From positions 61,162 to 125,161 of the forward strand of contig DATGGU010000012.1 of assembly GCA_035308365.1 (NCBI GenBank): a stretch of 64,000 nucleotides of DNA, read 5' to 3'. The position numbers and the translations under genes are program-made. Under the pieces are notes generated by a model. The model was given only the letters and a program-made list of their open reading frames with translations, did no database searches and was not told the origin of the DNA. The stretch comes from PALSA-505 sp035308365. GTDB lineage: Bacteria; Actinomycetota; Actinomycetes; Streptosporangiales; Streptosporangiaceae. Below, piece by piece: positions 18,701 through 33,946 of this stretch (the stretch's first letter is position 1; every line of letters starts with the position of its first letter).

Positions 18701-21397
18701 GGTGGTTCCGGCCAGGAAAGCACCCCTGGGGTGTTCGTGGTGGAGCCTGGCGACGCATACGCCAGCGAACCGGACGGCCGCTACGTCATCCGGGCCGGCC
18801 AGAGCGCCGACTACGCGCGGGTGTTCGGCGACCTCGCCGCCCGCCAGCCGTCCCGCATCAGGCTGGTGCACGCCTGGTCGGTCGGCCGCCGCCCCGCCGG
18901 GCGCAGCGAGCGGGAGCACGCCGGTCACTGGCTGGACCACGGGTTCTACGGCGCGCTGCTGGCCCTGCAGGAGTCCGCCCGGCAGCTCACCGGCATTCCC
19001 GTCGACCTGTGCGTGGTCACCAGCGACATGCAGGACGTGCTGGGGGACGGCGCGGTCGAGCCGGCCAAGGCGGCCGTGCTCGGCCTGGTCAAGGTGGCGC
19101 CCAAGGAGTTCGACGCCACCACCTGCCGCAGCGTCGACATCTCGCTGCCCGCCCCGGCCAGCCTGGTGGCCGCCCAGCTCTACGCCGAGCTCACCTCGGT
19201 GGCCCGGGAGGACCAGGTCGCCTACCGTGGCCGCAAGCGCTGGATCTGGTCCTATACGGCCGTCGAGCTCAGCGAGCCCGATGGCATACCCGCGCTGCTG
19301 ACCGAACGCGGGCGGTACCTCATCACCGGCGGGCTCGGCGGGCTCGGCCTGCTGGTCGCCGAGCAGCTCGCCACGCTGGTCAAGGCGCGGCTCATCCTGG
19401 TTGGGCGCACCGGCCTGCCGGATCCGTCCGAGTGGCCGGCGCTGCTGGCCGACGCCAGCGAGAACGACCCGGTCGCGCGCCGGATCCGCGGCGTCCAGGC
19501 CGTGCGGAAGGCCGGCGGCGAGGTGCTGATCTGCCCGGGCGACGTCACCGACGAGGCGCGGATGCGCGAGGTCCTGGCCGAGGCGGAACGCGCCTTCGGC
19601 GGCGTGGACGGGGTGTTCCACCTGGCCGCCGTCGCGGGCGGCGGGATGCTCGAGACCCGCACCCGGGAGGCCGCGGAGGCGGTCATCGCTCCCAAGGTGA
19701 CCGGTCTGTACGTCATCGACAGCGTGTTCCGGCCCGGCTTCCTCGTGCTCTACTCGTCCATCGCCGTCATGCACGGCGACTTCGGGCTCGGCGACTACGC
19801 CGGCGCCAACGCCGTGCTCGACGCGTACGCCCAGGCCCGCTGGGCCGACGGGCGGCGCGTGGTTTCCATCAACTTCTCGCCGTGGATCGAAGCCGGCATG
19901 GCCTACGAGATCCACGGCCCGGCCATCCTCAGCGAGCTGGCCGAGGGCACGGCGGCCACCCCGGTGGCACACCCGATGCTCAAGACCCGCCGCGGCCGGG
20001 CCGGGGAAGTGGTCACCTTCGAGGTCGACATGGCCGGCCCGCACTGGTTCCTGACCGAGCACACCCTGGGCGGGGTACCGACCATGCCGGGCACCGGGGT
20101 GGCCGAGCTGGTCCGGGCGGCCTGCACCGAGATCACCGGCGTCACCGCCGTCGAGATCCGGGACCTGAAGTTCCTCCGTCCGCTGGCGGCCGAGGAAGGC
20201 GTGCGGGTACACGCCGAGCTGCACAGCGATTCCGATGGCGGCTTCCGGGTGACCATCACCGGGCACGCGCCTGGCGAGGCGGCGCGGGAGTACGCCCGCG
20301 GTCATGTCCGGCCGCTCGGCATCGAGGCCGTCCCGGCCCACGACCTGGCCGCGATCAGGGCGAACTGCGAACTGGACACCACGCCGCCGTTCAGCAGCAC
20401 GGTCGACATGCTGGAGTTCGGCCCGCGCTGGGACAACATCGTCTCGCGGATGAGCACCCGAGCCGGGGATCTGGACCTGGTGACCATCGAGCTGGACGAG
20501 CGGTTCGCGGCCGATCTCGGCGGCTTCGTCCTGCACCCTGCGATCTTCGACAGCGCCGCGGCGATGGGCATGCGGATCACCGGCGACGTCAGGTACCTGC
20601 CGTTCGGTTACGACCGCCTTGTGGCCCGCGCGGCGTTGCCCAGCCGGTGTCATGCGGTCATCCAGCATCTCGACGGCTCGGCCGGCGACGTCACCCAGGC
20701 GAACGTGACCGTGGTGGACGACGACGGCGCCGAACTGGTCCACGTCGAGGGCTACACGCTGCTTCGCTACGACGAGAGCCGGGGCACGCTGGCCGCCGCC
20801 GGCGCCGCGCCAGGCCCTCAGGCCGGCGCCCAGCAGGCTGGAGCGGCCGCGGCCGCGACCACGGAACTGCAGATGCGCAAGGGAGAGGCGCTCGGCGGCG
20901 TGTCCACCGCCGAAGGAAACGCGGCGCTGCGCGCCGTGCTCGACACCGAGATCGGCCCGCAGGTGATCTTCTGCCCGGAGGGGATGGCCGAGCGCGGGCG
21001 GCGCACCAGCCGGATCACCCGGGCCGCCCTGCTGGAGCAGGCGAGCGCGGCGGCGCCGGCGACGGCCGCGACCAGGAACCTCGGCACCCCGTACGTCGAG
21101 CCGGAGACCGACACGCAGCAGGTGCTGGCCAAGCTGTGGCGCAGCGCGCTGTGGCTGGACAAGGTCGGCATCGACGACGACTTCTTCGAGCTAGGCGGCA
21201 ACTCGCTGGTCGCGGTGCAACTCGTCGGGGAGATCTCCCGGGCGTTCAAGGCCGACGTGCCGGTCGCCCAGCTCTTCGACCTGCGCACGGTCCGCGGCCT
21301 GGCCGGGGCGATCGAGGAAACCCTGATCGAGCGCGTCGCCGGGCTGACAGATCAAGAGGCGATGGCAGAGCTGAGCGCCATCGACGAGGCGGGATGA
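15797..21397 (+). CDS. Type I polyketide synthase, KS-AT-KR-DH-ACP
   Basis: 1,866 residues; GTG at 15797 nine bases after AAGGAGG. KS (about 12-430) has the full triad Cys184 (TACSTS), His320 (HGTGT) and His360 (KGNVGHL). AT (about 510-810) has GHSIGE with Ser632 and HAFH at 728-731, which predicts malonyl-CoA. KR (about 930-1390 with its structural half) has GGLGGLG near 1178 and Tyr1334 (DYAGAN). DH (about 1400-1700) has HTLGGVPTMP with His1422 and an Asp near 1585. ACP (about 1770-1845) has GGNS with Ser1803. DH follows KR, which is not the usual DH-KR order. One extension with ketoreduction and dehydration would give an enoyl unit. The KS start (EAIAIVGMASRVPGA) resembles KS domains of NRPS-PKS hybrids. 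The gene is followed four bases later by a luciferase-like monooxygenase. Confidence 0.95.
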   Translation: MAQAEPQPDDQEAIAIVGMASRVPGANSTGQFWENLLRGTESITSFDDDELRAAGIKDRYLRDPNYIKAAPIIDDVESLDAAFFGIGPRDAEVLDPQHRVFLEICSAALQQAAYDPAAFGGRIGVYAGAKENIYLKENLQANAGIMRAVGELVVHISNHTDYLSTGVAYRLNLTGPAISVVTACSTSLVAVHLAAKALRAGECEMALAGGVEIILPVVHGYIYNEGGILAPDAHIRPFDANARGTVFGSGAGAVVLKRLRDALADRDTIHAVILGSAINNDGSDKGAFSAPSRSGQLAVITAALRDAAVDPLTIGYVEAHGTGTLIGDPIEVAALTEAYQRDPGRTGYCAIGSVKGNVGHLGAAAGISSLIKAAHCVREGQLPPSINFTEPNPRIDFAASPFYVNTALAGWTAAGDQPRRAGVSSFGIGGTNAHLVLEQPPAPAASAPARRAYQLIALSAQTPSALDTATAQLGEHLAATGAGLADAAYTLNVGRAALPVRRILVAAGQRQAAESLAGDEGKRLFTRTVAARSERQAAFLFPGQGSQYVQMARGLYDTEPAFAAEIDRCADVLATHNGIDLRGLLFATPSDEAAAALGQTAVTQPALFAVEYALARLLQECGIAPAAMAGHSIGEYVAAAVAGVFSAEDGLRLVADRGALMRRLPAGSMLAVNLPEELLAPMLPAELDLAAVNAPGMCVVSGAAPDIKQLQDELSVQGIGGRLLHTSHAFHSRMMDPILAEFRQHVAATELSPPAIPYVANLTGRFITAEQATDPGYWVSHLRSAVRFSDTLRLLTAEGRYVFVEVGPGRTLSGLVAAHADPAAAPQSAPVAVATMRHPHEERDDAEMLLESIGRAWAAGAPVDWSRFWTGEQRRRTVLPVYPFERRRFWVDPDEGEAAGPADLDEGGPFSVPSWRESAPPAADPNPPGAGGTLWVVFAPAAEPSVSALVSRLRAAVGRGSGQESAAGGGSGQESTPGVFVVEPGDAYASEPDGRYVIRAGQSADYARVFGDLAARQPSRIRLVHAWSVGRRPAGRSEREHAGHWLDHGFYGALLALQESARQLTGIPVDLCVVTSDMQDVLGDGAVEPAKAAVLGLVKVAPKEFDATTCRSVDISLPAPASLVAAQLYAELTSVAREDQVAYRGRKRWIWSYTAVELSEPDGIPALLTERGRYLITGGLGGLGLLVAEQLATLVKARLILVGRTGLPDPSEWPALLADASENDPVARRIRGVQAVRKAGGEVLICPGDVTDEARMREVLAEAERAFGGVDGVFHLAAVAGGGMLETRTREAAEAVIAPKVTGLYVIDSVFRPGFLVLYSSIAVMHGDFGLGDYAGANAVLDAYAQARWADGRRVVSINFSPWIEAGMAYEIHGPAILSELAEGTAATPVAHPMLKTRRGRAGEVVTFEVDMAGPHWFLTEHTLGGVPTMPGTGVAELVRAACTEITGVTAVEIRDLKFLRPLAAEEGVRVHAELHSDSDGGFRVTITGHAPGEAAREYARGHVRPLGIEAVPAHDLAAIRANCELDTTPPFSSTVDMLEFGPRWDNIVSRMSTRAGDLDLVTIELDERFAADLGGFVLHPAIFDSAAAMGMRITGDVRYLPFGYDRLVARAALPSRCHAVIQHLDGSAGDVTQANVTVVDDDGAELVHVEGYTLLRYDESRGTLAAAGAAPGPQAGAQQAGAAAAATTELQMRKGEALGGVSTAEGNAALRAVLDTEIGPQVIFCPEGMAERGRRTSRITRAALLEQASAAAPATAATRNLGTPYVEPETDTQQVLAKLWRSALWLDKVGIDDDFFELGGNSLVAVQLVGEISRAFKADVPVAQLFDLRTVRGLAGAIEETLIERVAGLTDQEAMAELSAIDEAG
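18661..18720 (+). repeat. 30-bp direct repeat in the PKS linker
   Basis: Two consecutive 30-bp units (18661-18690 and 18691-18720) that share GTGGTTCCGGCCAGGAAAG lie in the linker between AT and KR. They keep the reading frame and encode a repeated GSGQES peptide. This looks like recent in-frame duplication in a tolerant linker. Confidence 0.85.
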
Positions 21398-21401
21398 CGG
21401 G

Positions 21402-22378
21402 ATGACGGGAGTGACCGCAGTGACCGGGATCGGCGCGGCTATCGAGCAGACGAACGTGTCGCTCGCCGAGGCATACCAGCGGGCGGCCCTGGCCGAACAG
21501 TCCGGCGCCGACTCGCTGTGGCTGATCCAGATGCCGAACCAGCGGGAAAACATGATGGTCCTGTCCGGCCTCGCCGCGAACACCAAGGCCGTCTCGCTGG
21601 GGCCGTCGATCGTGCCCATGTACACCCGGCCGCCGGTCGTCATGGCGCAGACCGCGATGACGCTGGACGAGATCAGCGGCGGCCGCCTCATCCTGGGCCT
21701 GGGCCTGGGCAACCCGATCGCGGGCCAGTGGATGCTCGGCGGTGCGCCCGCCCCGCCGCTGCAGTCCACCCGCGAGTACCTCACGATCGTGACCTCGCTG
21801 ATCAGGACCGGTGAGGTGAGCTTCACCGGCCGCTGGCACAGCGGCAACGCCACCTACGCCGGCCCCCGGCGCGCGGATCTGCCCGTTTACCTGGGCACCT
21901 TCGGCCCGCGCATGCTTGAGCTGGCCGGTGAACTGGCCGACGGCGTGATCCTGTGGCTGTGCACCGCCGACTACGTGCGCGAGACGGTCATGCCGAGCCT
22001 GCGGGCCGGCTGGGCGCGCCGGGAGACCAGCCGTCCGGACTTCCCGGTGACGATCATGCTGAGCGCCTCGGTGACCGGCGACGAGTACGAGCGGGAGAAC
22101 TTCCGCCGCGCGCTTGGCGCCTACTGCCGGGTTCCGGCCTATCGTCAAATGTTCGAGGCCAGCGGCTTTACGGCCGAGGTCAAAGCCGGCCGAGCCAGCG
22201 ATGAGATGGTCGATGCCCTGTCCGCGATGGGCACGAAGGAGCACCTGCGGGACCGGCTCGCCGCCTACACCGCGGCCGGCGTGACCAGGTTCGCGATCGG
22301 CCCGCAGATCGGCAAGGAATTCGACCCCGAACGTTACGTCGATACGCTGCGCGCGGCCATCGCGGCGTACGTCCCGGC

Positions 22379-22382
<4 letters not shown>
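21402..22382 (+). CDS. Luciferase-like (LLM class) flavin-dependent monooxygenase
   Basis: 326 residues, ATG at 21402 four bases after the PKS stop and overlapping the next NRPS start by 4 bases, so PKS, this enzyme and the NRPS are one tightly coupled operon. The TIM-barrel family pattern is visible: AEQSGADSLWL near residue 28, GPSIVPMYTRPPVVMAQTAMTLDEISGGRLILGLGLG (residues about 67-103) and a C-terminal segment where TKEHLRDRLAAYTAAGV is followed by FAIGP. Free-standing or fused LLM proteins in PKS/NRPS lines hydroxylate carrier-bound intermediates. FMNH2 versus F420 use cannot be told from this reading. Likely role: alpha- or N-hydroxylation of the intermediate between the PKS and the NRPS. 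Confidence 0.88.
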
Positions 22383-29221
<6,839 letters not shown>

Positions 29222-29264
29222 AAGGGACTCCGGGCGCGGTGCAAGGCTGCGTGGCGCCATTGGA

Positions 29265-29280
29265 TGGCTACTTGTCGCCA
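29265..29280. promoter_or_regulatory. 16-bp palindrome, site 4 of the cluster-wide motif
   Basis: TGGCTA-CTTG-TCGCCA, one mismatch from a perfect palindrome and with the same CTTG spacer as the PKS-promoter copy. It lies 60 bp upstream of the first possible start of the LmbU-like regulator gene. A small hairpin (CCTGCC-cagat-GGCAGG, 29302-29318) lies between the site and the gene. Confidence 0.7.
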
Positions 29281-29339
29281 ACGCCACCGCTGGTGATTGT
29301 GCCTGCCCAGATGGCAGGAACAAAATTCCCCCATGAGCC

Positions 29340-30080
29340 ATGGTGGTGTCACTTGCGCCCGCGCCACGGATTAGTGCACAGCCTGTGGACGCAATAATTA
29401 TGCCCAGCCCTGTCGCTACAGCCGAGATGACGCCGGGCACCCGTGCCCGGCCGGCAAACGGCTATCGGCACCAGCTACATGATGCCAGCAGCCCGCAGCC
29501 CGGGCTGCGCTTCGGTCCTTCCGTCCAGGCACGGCGTACCACGCTGCATCTGCCGAACCGGCTGCCGCTGGCGGAGTGGAAACGAATAGGTGAGCAGATC
29601 TCCCTGGTCTCGAATGCTTCGTCTTGGTGGCTCGGTGATTGGCTTGTATACGGTCAGGAGAAATATCCGGATCGTTACAGGATAGCGATTTCAGAAGCCG
29701 CACTCGACTACCAGACCCTCCGGAATTACGCCTGGGTGGCCAGAAAGTTCCCGGTGTCTCGCCGGCGAGACACGCTGAGCTTTCAGCATCATCTCGAAGT
29801 TGCCGCGCTGCCCGAGTCTGACCAGGACATTTGGCTGGAAAGAGCGGTCCGTTTCAAGTGGTCCAAGGCCGAGTTGCGCAGGCGGATCAAGGCGAGTGCC
29901 AACGGCTCGGAGATCACTGCGGAAGAGCACACCACCGCGCTCAGCGTCAGCATCTGCCAGGCGCAGCGGCAGCGCTGGCAGGAAGCCGCGGCGGCGGCCA
30001 ACTGCAGCCTGGCCGAATGGGTGATCCAGGTCGCCGATGCGGCCGCGGCCTGCGCCCCGGCCGCCCCCAGGGATAGCTAG
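29340..30080 (+). CDS. LmbU-family transcriptional regulator
   Basis: Up to 246 residues. The conserved core from about residue 66 (TTLHLPNRLPLAEWKRIG, then a WWLGDWLVYG segment, then YQTLRNYAWVARKF and LSFQHHLEVAALP) matches LmbU/NovE-type activators found in lincomycin, aminocoumarin and other actinomycete clusters. These are pathway-specific DNA-binding regulators. The start is unclear: ATG 29340 gives the longest frame but has no ribosome binding site, and ATG 29400 or 29427 are alternatives; the first 60 residues are not conserved-looking. It stands at the end of the NRPS operon with a copy of the shared palindrome upstream, so it may regulate the cluster and be part of the same regulon. 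Confidence 0.88.
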   Translation: MVVSLAPAPRISAQPVDAIIMPSPVATAEMTPGTRARPANGYRHQLHDASSPQPGLRFGPSVQARRTTLHLPNRLPLAEWKRIGEQISLVSNASSWWLGDWLVYGQEKYPDRYRIAISEAALDYQTLRNYAWVARKFPVSRRRDTLSFQHHLEVAALPESDQDIWLERAVRFKWSKAELRRRIKASANGSEITAEEHTTALSVSICQAQRQRWQEAAAAANCSLAEWVIQVADAAAACAPAAPRDS

Positions 30081-30755
30081 TCGGACTAGCCGGAGCAGAG
30101 CCGGGCCGGCGGGCCGGAGCACCGCCCGTCCTACGGGCCGGAGCACCGCCCATCCTGCGGGCCGGAGTCCGGACCGGTCTTGCCGGCCGGAGCACCACCG
30201 GTCCTGCGGTCCAGAGCCCGGGCCGGTCTTGCGGGCCGGAGCACCACCGGTCCTGCGGGCCCAGAGCCCGAACTGGTCTTGCCGGCCGGAGCACCACCGG
30301 TCCTGCGGGCCGGGGCCCGGACCGGTCTTGTGGGCCCCGGGGCCCGAACCGGCCCCGACCTGAGCGGCGCCCAAACCCGCCCTGTGCCGGGCCTCGGCTT
30401 GCACTTCATCCCCATGCGCAACGATCCGGCTCCGAAACCCATCCGGCAGTCCCGTATGGCTGCTTACCGCCATGGAATGCATTCCATGTGACTAGGCGCA
30501 CGAGCGTGCATTAGCCTCGACCCATATCAACCCCAGCCCTTTTGGGCTTTCCGGACAATTGGATCTTCGCCCCGTCGTGGTGACGCCGACCGGAATCTCC
30601 CCCCGAGGTGGGCATCTAAATACCAAATTTCCATGGAATATGGGATTCCTTGACGCTTCAGGGCATGGCGGGCAGCATGGCACCCGGTGCAGCCTGGCCG
30701 GTGGCCTGCCTAAACCGCCACAACATGCGACGACGAGGTAATAGGAGCTCCATAC
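30081..30755. other. 675-bp gene-free region: GC-rich repeats, palindrome, promoter
   Basis: No convincing gene. From about 30095 to 30350 there is a degenerate tandem array with a period near 49 bp (units starting around 30178, 30227 and 30276 share GGCCGGAGCACCACCGGTCC). After this the base composition falls; a perfect 18-bp palindrome lies at 30471-30488, and GGAAT-N5-ATTCC with a CCATGG stands near 30640-30655. The promoter of the acyl-CoA dehydrogenase operon must lie in the last 150 bp. Small frames in this stretch have repeat or shadow composition. Confidence 0.75.
30471..30488. promoter_or_regulatory. Perfect 18-bp palindrome
   Basis: CATGGAATG-CATTCCATG, perfect dyad with no spacer, 268 bp upstream of the acyl-CoA dehydrogenase start. 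A related arrangement (CCATGGAATATGGGATTCC) occurs near 30640. This is a candidate regulator site; the regulator is unknown. Confidence 0.5.
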
Positions 30756-31871
30756 ATGTCCTATAGCGAGAATCTTTCGCAGGTGATTGCCGACGTGATA
30801 GCGCCGTCGGCCGTTCAGGTCGACCGGGAGGGAAAGTTTCCGCGGGACGGCATGACAGCGCTTGGCAGCGCGGGCATCCTCGGCCTTACCGTCCCGGCGG
30901 AGCACGGCGGCGGCGGCAAGGGCCTGGCCGAGGCGGCCGACGCGGTGGAACAGGTCGCCAGGGCCTGCGGGTCGTCGGCGATGGTGCTGATGATGCACTT
31001 CTCGGCCGTGGCGGTGCTCAACGGGCACTGCTCTGCCGAACTCCTGGCTGAGGTCGCGGCAGGGCGGCACCTGAGCACCCTGGCCTTCTCCGAGGCCGGT
31101 TCCCGCAGCCACTTCTGGGTTCCGGTCAGCTCGGCCAGCGCCGACGGAGATTCGGTGCTCCTGGATGCGCGGAAGAGCTGGGTAACCTCGGCCGGCCAGG
31201 CGGACAGCTATGTCTGGTCCAGCCGCCCGCTCGCCGCCGAGGGCCCAATGACCCTCTGGTTCGTCCCCTCGACCGCTGCCGGGCTCAGCATTCCCTCGCA
31301 GTTCGACGGGCTCGGCCTGCGCGGCAACGCCTCTTCTCCGGTCACAGCCGAATCGGTCCGGGTGCCTGCCGGCAACATGCTGGGCGCCGACGGCGGCGGC
31401 CTGGACATCGCCTTCACCGCCGTGCTGCCGTACTTCCTGGTCCTGAACTCCGCCTACAGTGTGGGGTTGATGGATGCAGTAATCGAGAAGACCGCCGCGC
31501 ACCTGACCAGCACCCGGCTGGAGCACCTGGGCCAGACGCTCGCGGAGCAGCCGGCCGCCCGGGCGGGGCTGGCCAAGATGCGCATCACCGCCGACCAGGT
31601 GCGGACGCTGCTGAACGACACGATCAGCGCACTCGGCTCGGGCCGTGAGGACGCACAGCTACGGCTGCTTGAGGTCAAGGCGGCCGCCGCCGAGGCCGCC
31701 ATTACCGTCACCGACCTGGCTATGACCGTCTGCGGCGGCTCGGCCTTCCGCAAGGATCTGGGCATCGAGCGCCGGTTCCGCGATGCCCGCGCCTCCCGGG
31801 TCATGGCACCGACCACCGAGGCGTTGCAGGACTTCATTGGGCGGGCCCTGTGCGGGCTCCCCCTGATGTGA
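30756..31871 (+). CDS. Acyl-CoA dehydrogenase family flavoprotein
   Basis: 371 residues, ATG at 30756 with AGGAG upstream. The acyl-CoA dehydrogenase fold is visible: N-terminal helical domain (GILGLTVPAEHGGGG near residue 41), middle beta domain (LAFSEAG near 108, KSWVTSAGQAD near 140) and C-terminal helical domain with CGGSAFRKDLGIERRFRDARA near 330, where Arg-rich and Gly contacts to FAD fall. The usual catalytic glutamate position after the final GxG is not evident by eye (PTTEALQDFIG contains one Glu). It begins a three-gene operon with a PhnD-like protein (10 bases on) and a diiron-type protein. It might desaturate an acyl or aminoacyl thioester or act as a flavin monooxygenase like several family members. 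Confidence 0.88.
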   Translation: MSYSENLSQVIADVIAPSAVQVDREGKFPRDGMTALGSAGILGLTVPAEHGGGGKGLAEAADAVEQVARACGSSAMVLMMHFSAVAVLNGHCSAELLAEVAAGRHLSTLAFSEAGSRSHFWVPVSSASADGDSVLLDARKSWVTSAGQADSYVWSSRPLAAEGPMTLWFVPSTAAGLSIPSQFDGLGLRGNASSPVTAESVRVPAGNMLGADGGGLDIAFTAVLPYFLVLNSAYSVGLMDAVIEKTAAHLTSTRLEHLGQTLAEQPAARAGLAKMRITADQVRTLLNDTISALGSGREDAQLRLLEVKAAAAEAAITVTDLAMTVCGGSAFRKDLGIERRFRDARASRVMAPTTEALQDFIGRALCGLPLM

Positions 31872-31881
31872 GGACGTGCGA

Positions 31882-32733
31882 ATGACAATTCTCATGGGCG
31901 CCGTCGCCTACGATGCCAAGGTCGTCACGATCTGGGACGGGTTCCGGCGCTACTTCACCGAGCGCGGGCTGGACTTCGACTATCTGCTGTACTCCCACTA
32001 CGAGCGGCAGGCCGAGGATCTCGTCGGCGGCCGGATCGACGCGGCGTGGAACTCCCCGCTGGCCTGGATTCGGGCGCGGCGGCTGGCCGACGCCGCGGGA
32101 ATCAAGCTGGAAGCCCTGGTCATGCGGGACACCGACCGGGATCTGCGGTCCCTGGTGGTCACCAAGGTGGGCTCGGGCATCGAGAACCTGTCCCAGCTCG
32201 ACGGCCGCACGATCGCCGTCGGCGCCGTCGACTCGCCGCAGGCCAACCTGCTGCCGGTGTCGCTGCTGCGCAAGAACGGCCTGATCCCTGGGGAGAACCT
32301 GACCGTCCGGCGGTTCGACGTGGGCGTCGGGCTGCACGGCGACCACATCGGGGGCGAGCGGGATGCCGCCCGCGCGCTCATGGCCGGTGCGGTGGACGCG
32401 GCCTGCATGATCGACGCGAACCACCTGCTGTTCTCCCGCGAGGGTGTGCTGCCGGCCGGATCGACCACGGTCATCGGCGAGACCGACCCCTTCGATCACT
32501 GCAACATGACGATCGGGCCGTCCGCCGACCCGGCGGAGGTGAGCCGGTTCCGCGAGCTTCTCCTAGCCATGTCCTACGACGACGCCACGCTGCGCCCGCT
32601 GCTTGACCTGGAGGGCCTGAAGCTGTGGTGTCCCGGCCGCACCAGCGGGTATCAGGCGCTGGAGACGGCCGTTGACGAGATTGGCTTCTACGGAAGTGGT
32701 GGTGATGTCCGCGCCAGCGACTATCGACCTTGA
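31882..32733 (+). CDS. PhnD/MqnA-like periplasmic-binding-protein fold, apparently cytosolic
   Basis: 283 residues from ATG 31882, ten bases after GAGGA; GTG 31876 is an alternative. The pattern RIDAAWNSPLAWIRARR, then SQLDGRTIAVGAVDSPQANLLP, then GAVDAACMIDANH is that of PhnD/SsuA-type binding proteins (two-lobed fold). There is no signal peptide or lipobox and no ABC permease nearby, so a transport role is doubtful. Enzymes such as MqnA, MqnD and 4,5-dihydroxyphthalate decarboxylase use the same fold, and a catalytic role in this operon is plausible. It overlaps the downstream gene by 29 bases. Confidence 0.7.
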   Translation: MTILMGAVAYDAKVVTIWDGFRRYFTERGLDFDYLLYSHYERQAEDLVGGRIDAAWNSPLAWIRARRLADAAGIKLEALVMRDTDRDLRSLVVTKVGSGIENLSQLDGRTIAVGAVDSPQANLLPVSLLRKNGLIPGENLTVRRFDVGVGLHGDHIGGERDAARALMAGAVDAACMIDANHLLFSREGVLPAGSTTVIGETDPFDHCNMTIGPSADPAEVSRFRELLLAMSYDDATLRPLLDLEGLKLWCPGRTSGYQALETAVDEIGFYGSGGDVRASDYRP

Positions 32734-33892
32734 GGATCTAGGCCTGGAGTCCGGAGGCCACCTGCTCGTGCAGCGTGGCCTCCGGGACCTTCCGGTCGGC
32801 GGGCGGCTGTCCGTCCGCGGCCAGGATCCCGCACTGCGCACCCACCTGGGTGCCTGGTGCCGCAGCCAGGGTCACGGCATCGACCTGACCGGCGTAACAC
32901 CCGTCGTGGTCAAGGGCTCGGCGAGCAGCGCACGCTGGCACCGCGCCGAACGGGCCGGCCGTCCTGACGTCAATGGAGTGGTGCCACGGGCGGACGTCCG
33001 CTGGGGCCTCGCGCCACGTGGCGCCCTGGTGGAAGAAGGTGGCCCGCCGCTCAACGTGGACCTCATCGACCAGGATGTGGTCTGGGCGGACGCGGCCAGG
33101 CAGCTCTATGTGAACGGCGCCGCCCGGCAGTGGAACCCCGATACCGCCATCGCCTGGGACGCCGAGTTCGAGCTGCCCGAAGAGATCGAGACCGCGGTCG
33201 TTCAGGTGATGACCTACCTGATCGAGAACGAGTACGCGGCGCTGCAGATACCGGCCAAGTTCATCGGGCGCCTGCACCCGCACTATCGCGAGGTGATGCA
33301 GGTTCTCTCGGTGCAGGTCGCCGACGAGGCCCGCCACGTCGAGGTGTTCACCAGACGGGCGCTGCTGCGTTCCAGCGAACTCGGCGTGTCCGGCGCCGGT
33401 GGCCGGGCTTCGCTGCAGACCCTGCTCGACGAGCCGGATTTCTCGCTCGCCGCCTTCCTGCTTTCGGTGCTCGGAGAGGGCAGCTTCCTGGATCTGCTGT
33501 CCTTCATCGCGCGGCACGCACCCGACCCGGTGACCCGTGAGGTGGCCAGCCTCGCCCAGCGGGACGAGCGCCGGCACGTGGCGTTCGGGATGGCGCACCT
33601 GAAATACGCGGTCGAGGCCGACCGGTCGATGCTCGGCCGGATGCGGATGGCGGCCGAGCGCCGGCATGACGCACTGGCCAGTACCGCGGGACTCAACCAG
33701 GACGTCTTCGATTCGCTGATCGTCCTGGCCGCGCATTCCTGGTCGCCCGCCGCGATCACCGACGGCTGGAGCGCCGTTCAGCAGTTGCAGTACGACATGG
33801 ACCAGGGCCGGCAGCGCCGCCTGGCTCAGCTCGGCTTTCCCGCTGACGAGGCGACCGAACTGTCCGCGCTGCACACCCGCAACTTCATGTAG
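32705..33892 (+). CDS. TusA-like domain fused to ferritin-like diiron domain
   Basis: 395 residues from ATG 32705, five bases after GGAAG; an earlier in-frame start at 32672 is possible. Residues about 5-65 resemble the TusA/SirA fold (LEDLGLESGGHLLVQRGL, then GGRLSVRGQDPALRTHLG, then WCRSQGHGI), but the CPxP sulfur-carrier cysteine is absent (GLESGG instead). Residues about 150-330 hold a ferritin/ribonucleotide-reductase-like helical bundle with IENEYAAL, DEARHVEVF, GEGSFLDLL and DERRHVAFG, four carboxylate/His segments suited to a diiron site. Expected chemistry is O2-dependent oxidation. The context with an acyl-CoA dehydrogenase and a binding-protein fold points to a small metabolic module of unknown product. 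Confidence 0.75.
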   Translation: MSAPATIDLEDLGLESGGHLLVQRGLRDLPVGGRLSVRGQDPALRTHLGAWCRSQGHGIDLTGVTPVVVKGSASSARWHRAERAGRPDVNGVVPRADVRWGLAPRGALVEEGGPPLNVDLIDQDVVWADAARQLYVNGAARQWNPDTAIAWDAEFELPEEIETAVVQVMTYLIENEYAALQIPAKFIGRLHPHYREVMQVLSVQVADEARHVEVFTRRALLRSSELGVSGAGGRASLQTLLDEPDFSLAAFLLSVLGEGSFLDLLSFIARHAPDPVTREVASLAQRDERRHVAFGMAHLKYAVEADRSMLGRMRMAAERRHDALASTAGLNQDVFDSLIVLAAHSWSPAAITDGWSAVQQLQYDMDQGRQRRLAQLGFPADEATELSALHTRNFM

Positions 33893-33902
33893 GCAGATGG
33901 AT

Positions 33903-33932
33903 GGGGGCCGGCCGCCATAGCGGCCGGCCCCC
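33903..33932. terminator. Bidirectional hairpin terminator
   Basis: A perfect 13-bp stem (GGGGGCCGGCCGC with GCGGCCGGCCCCC) around a CATA loop, between two convergent genes ending at 33892 and 33947. There is no T-tract, as is common in actinomycetes. Confidence 0.85.
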
Positions 33933-33946
33933 GAGCGTGCCGGGCG

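Noticed and set aside
30095..30360. CRISPR-like array
   Set aside because: Repeats are degenerate and adjacent, without unique spacers of constant length, and no cas gene is nearby.
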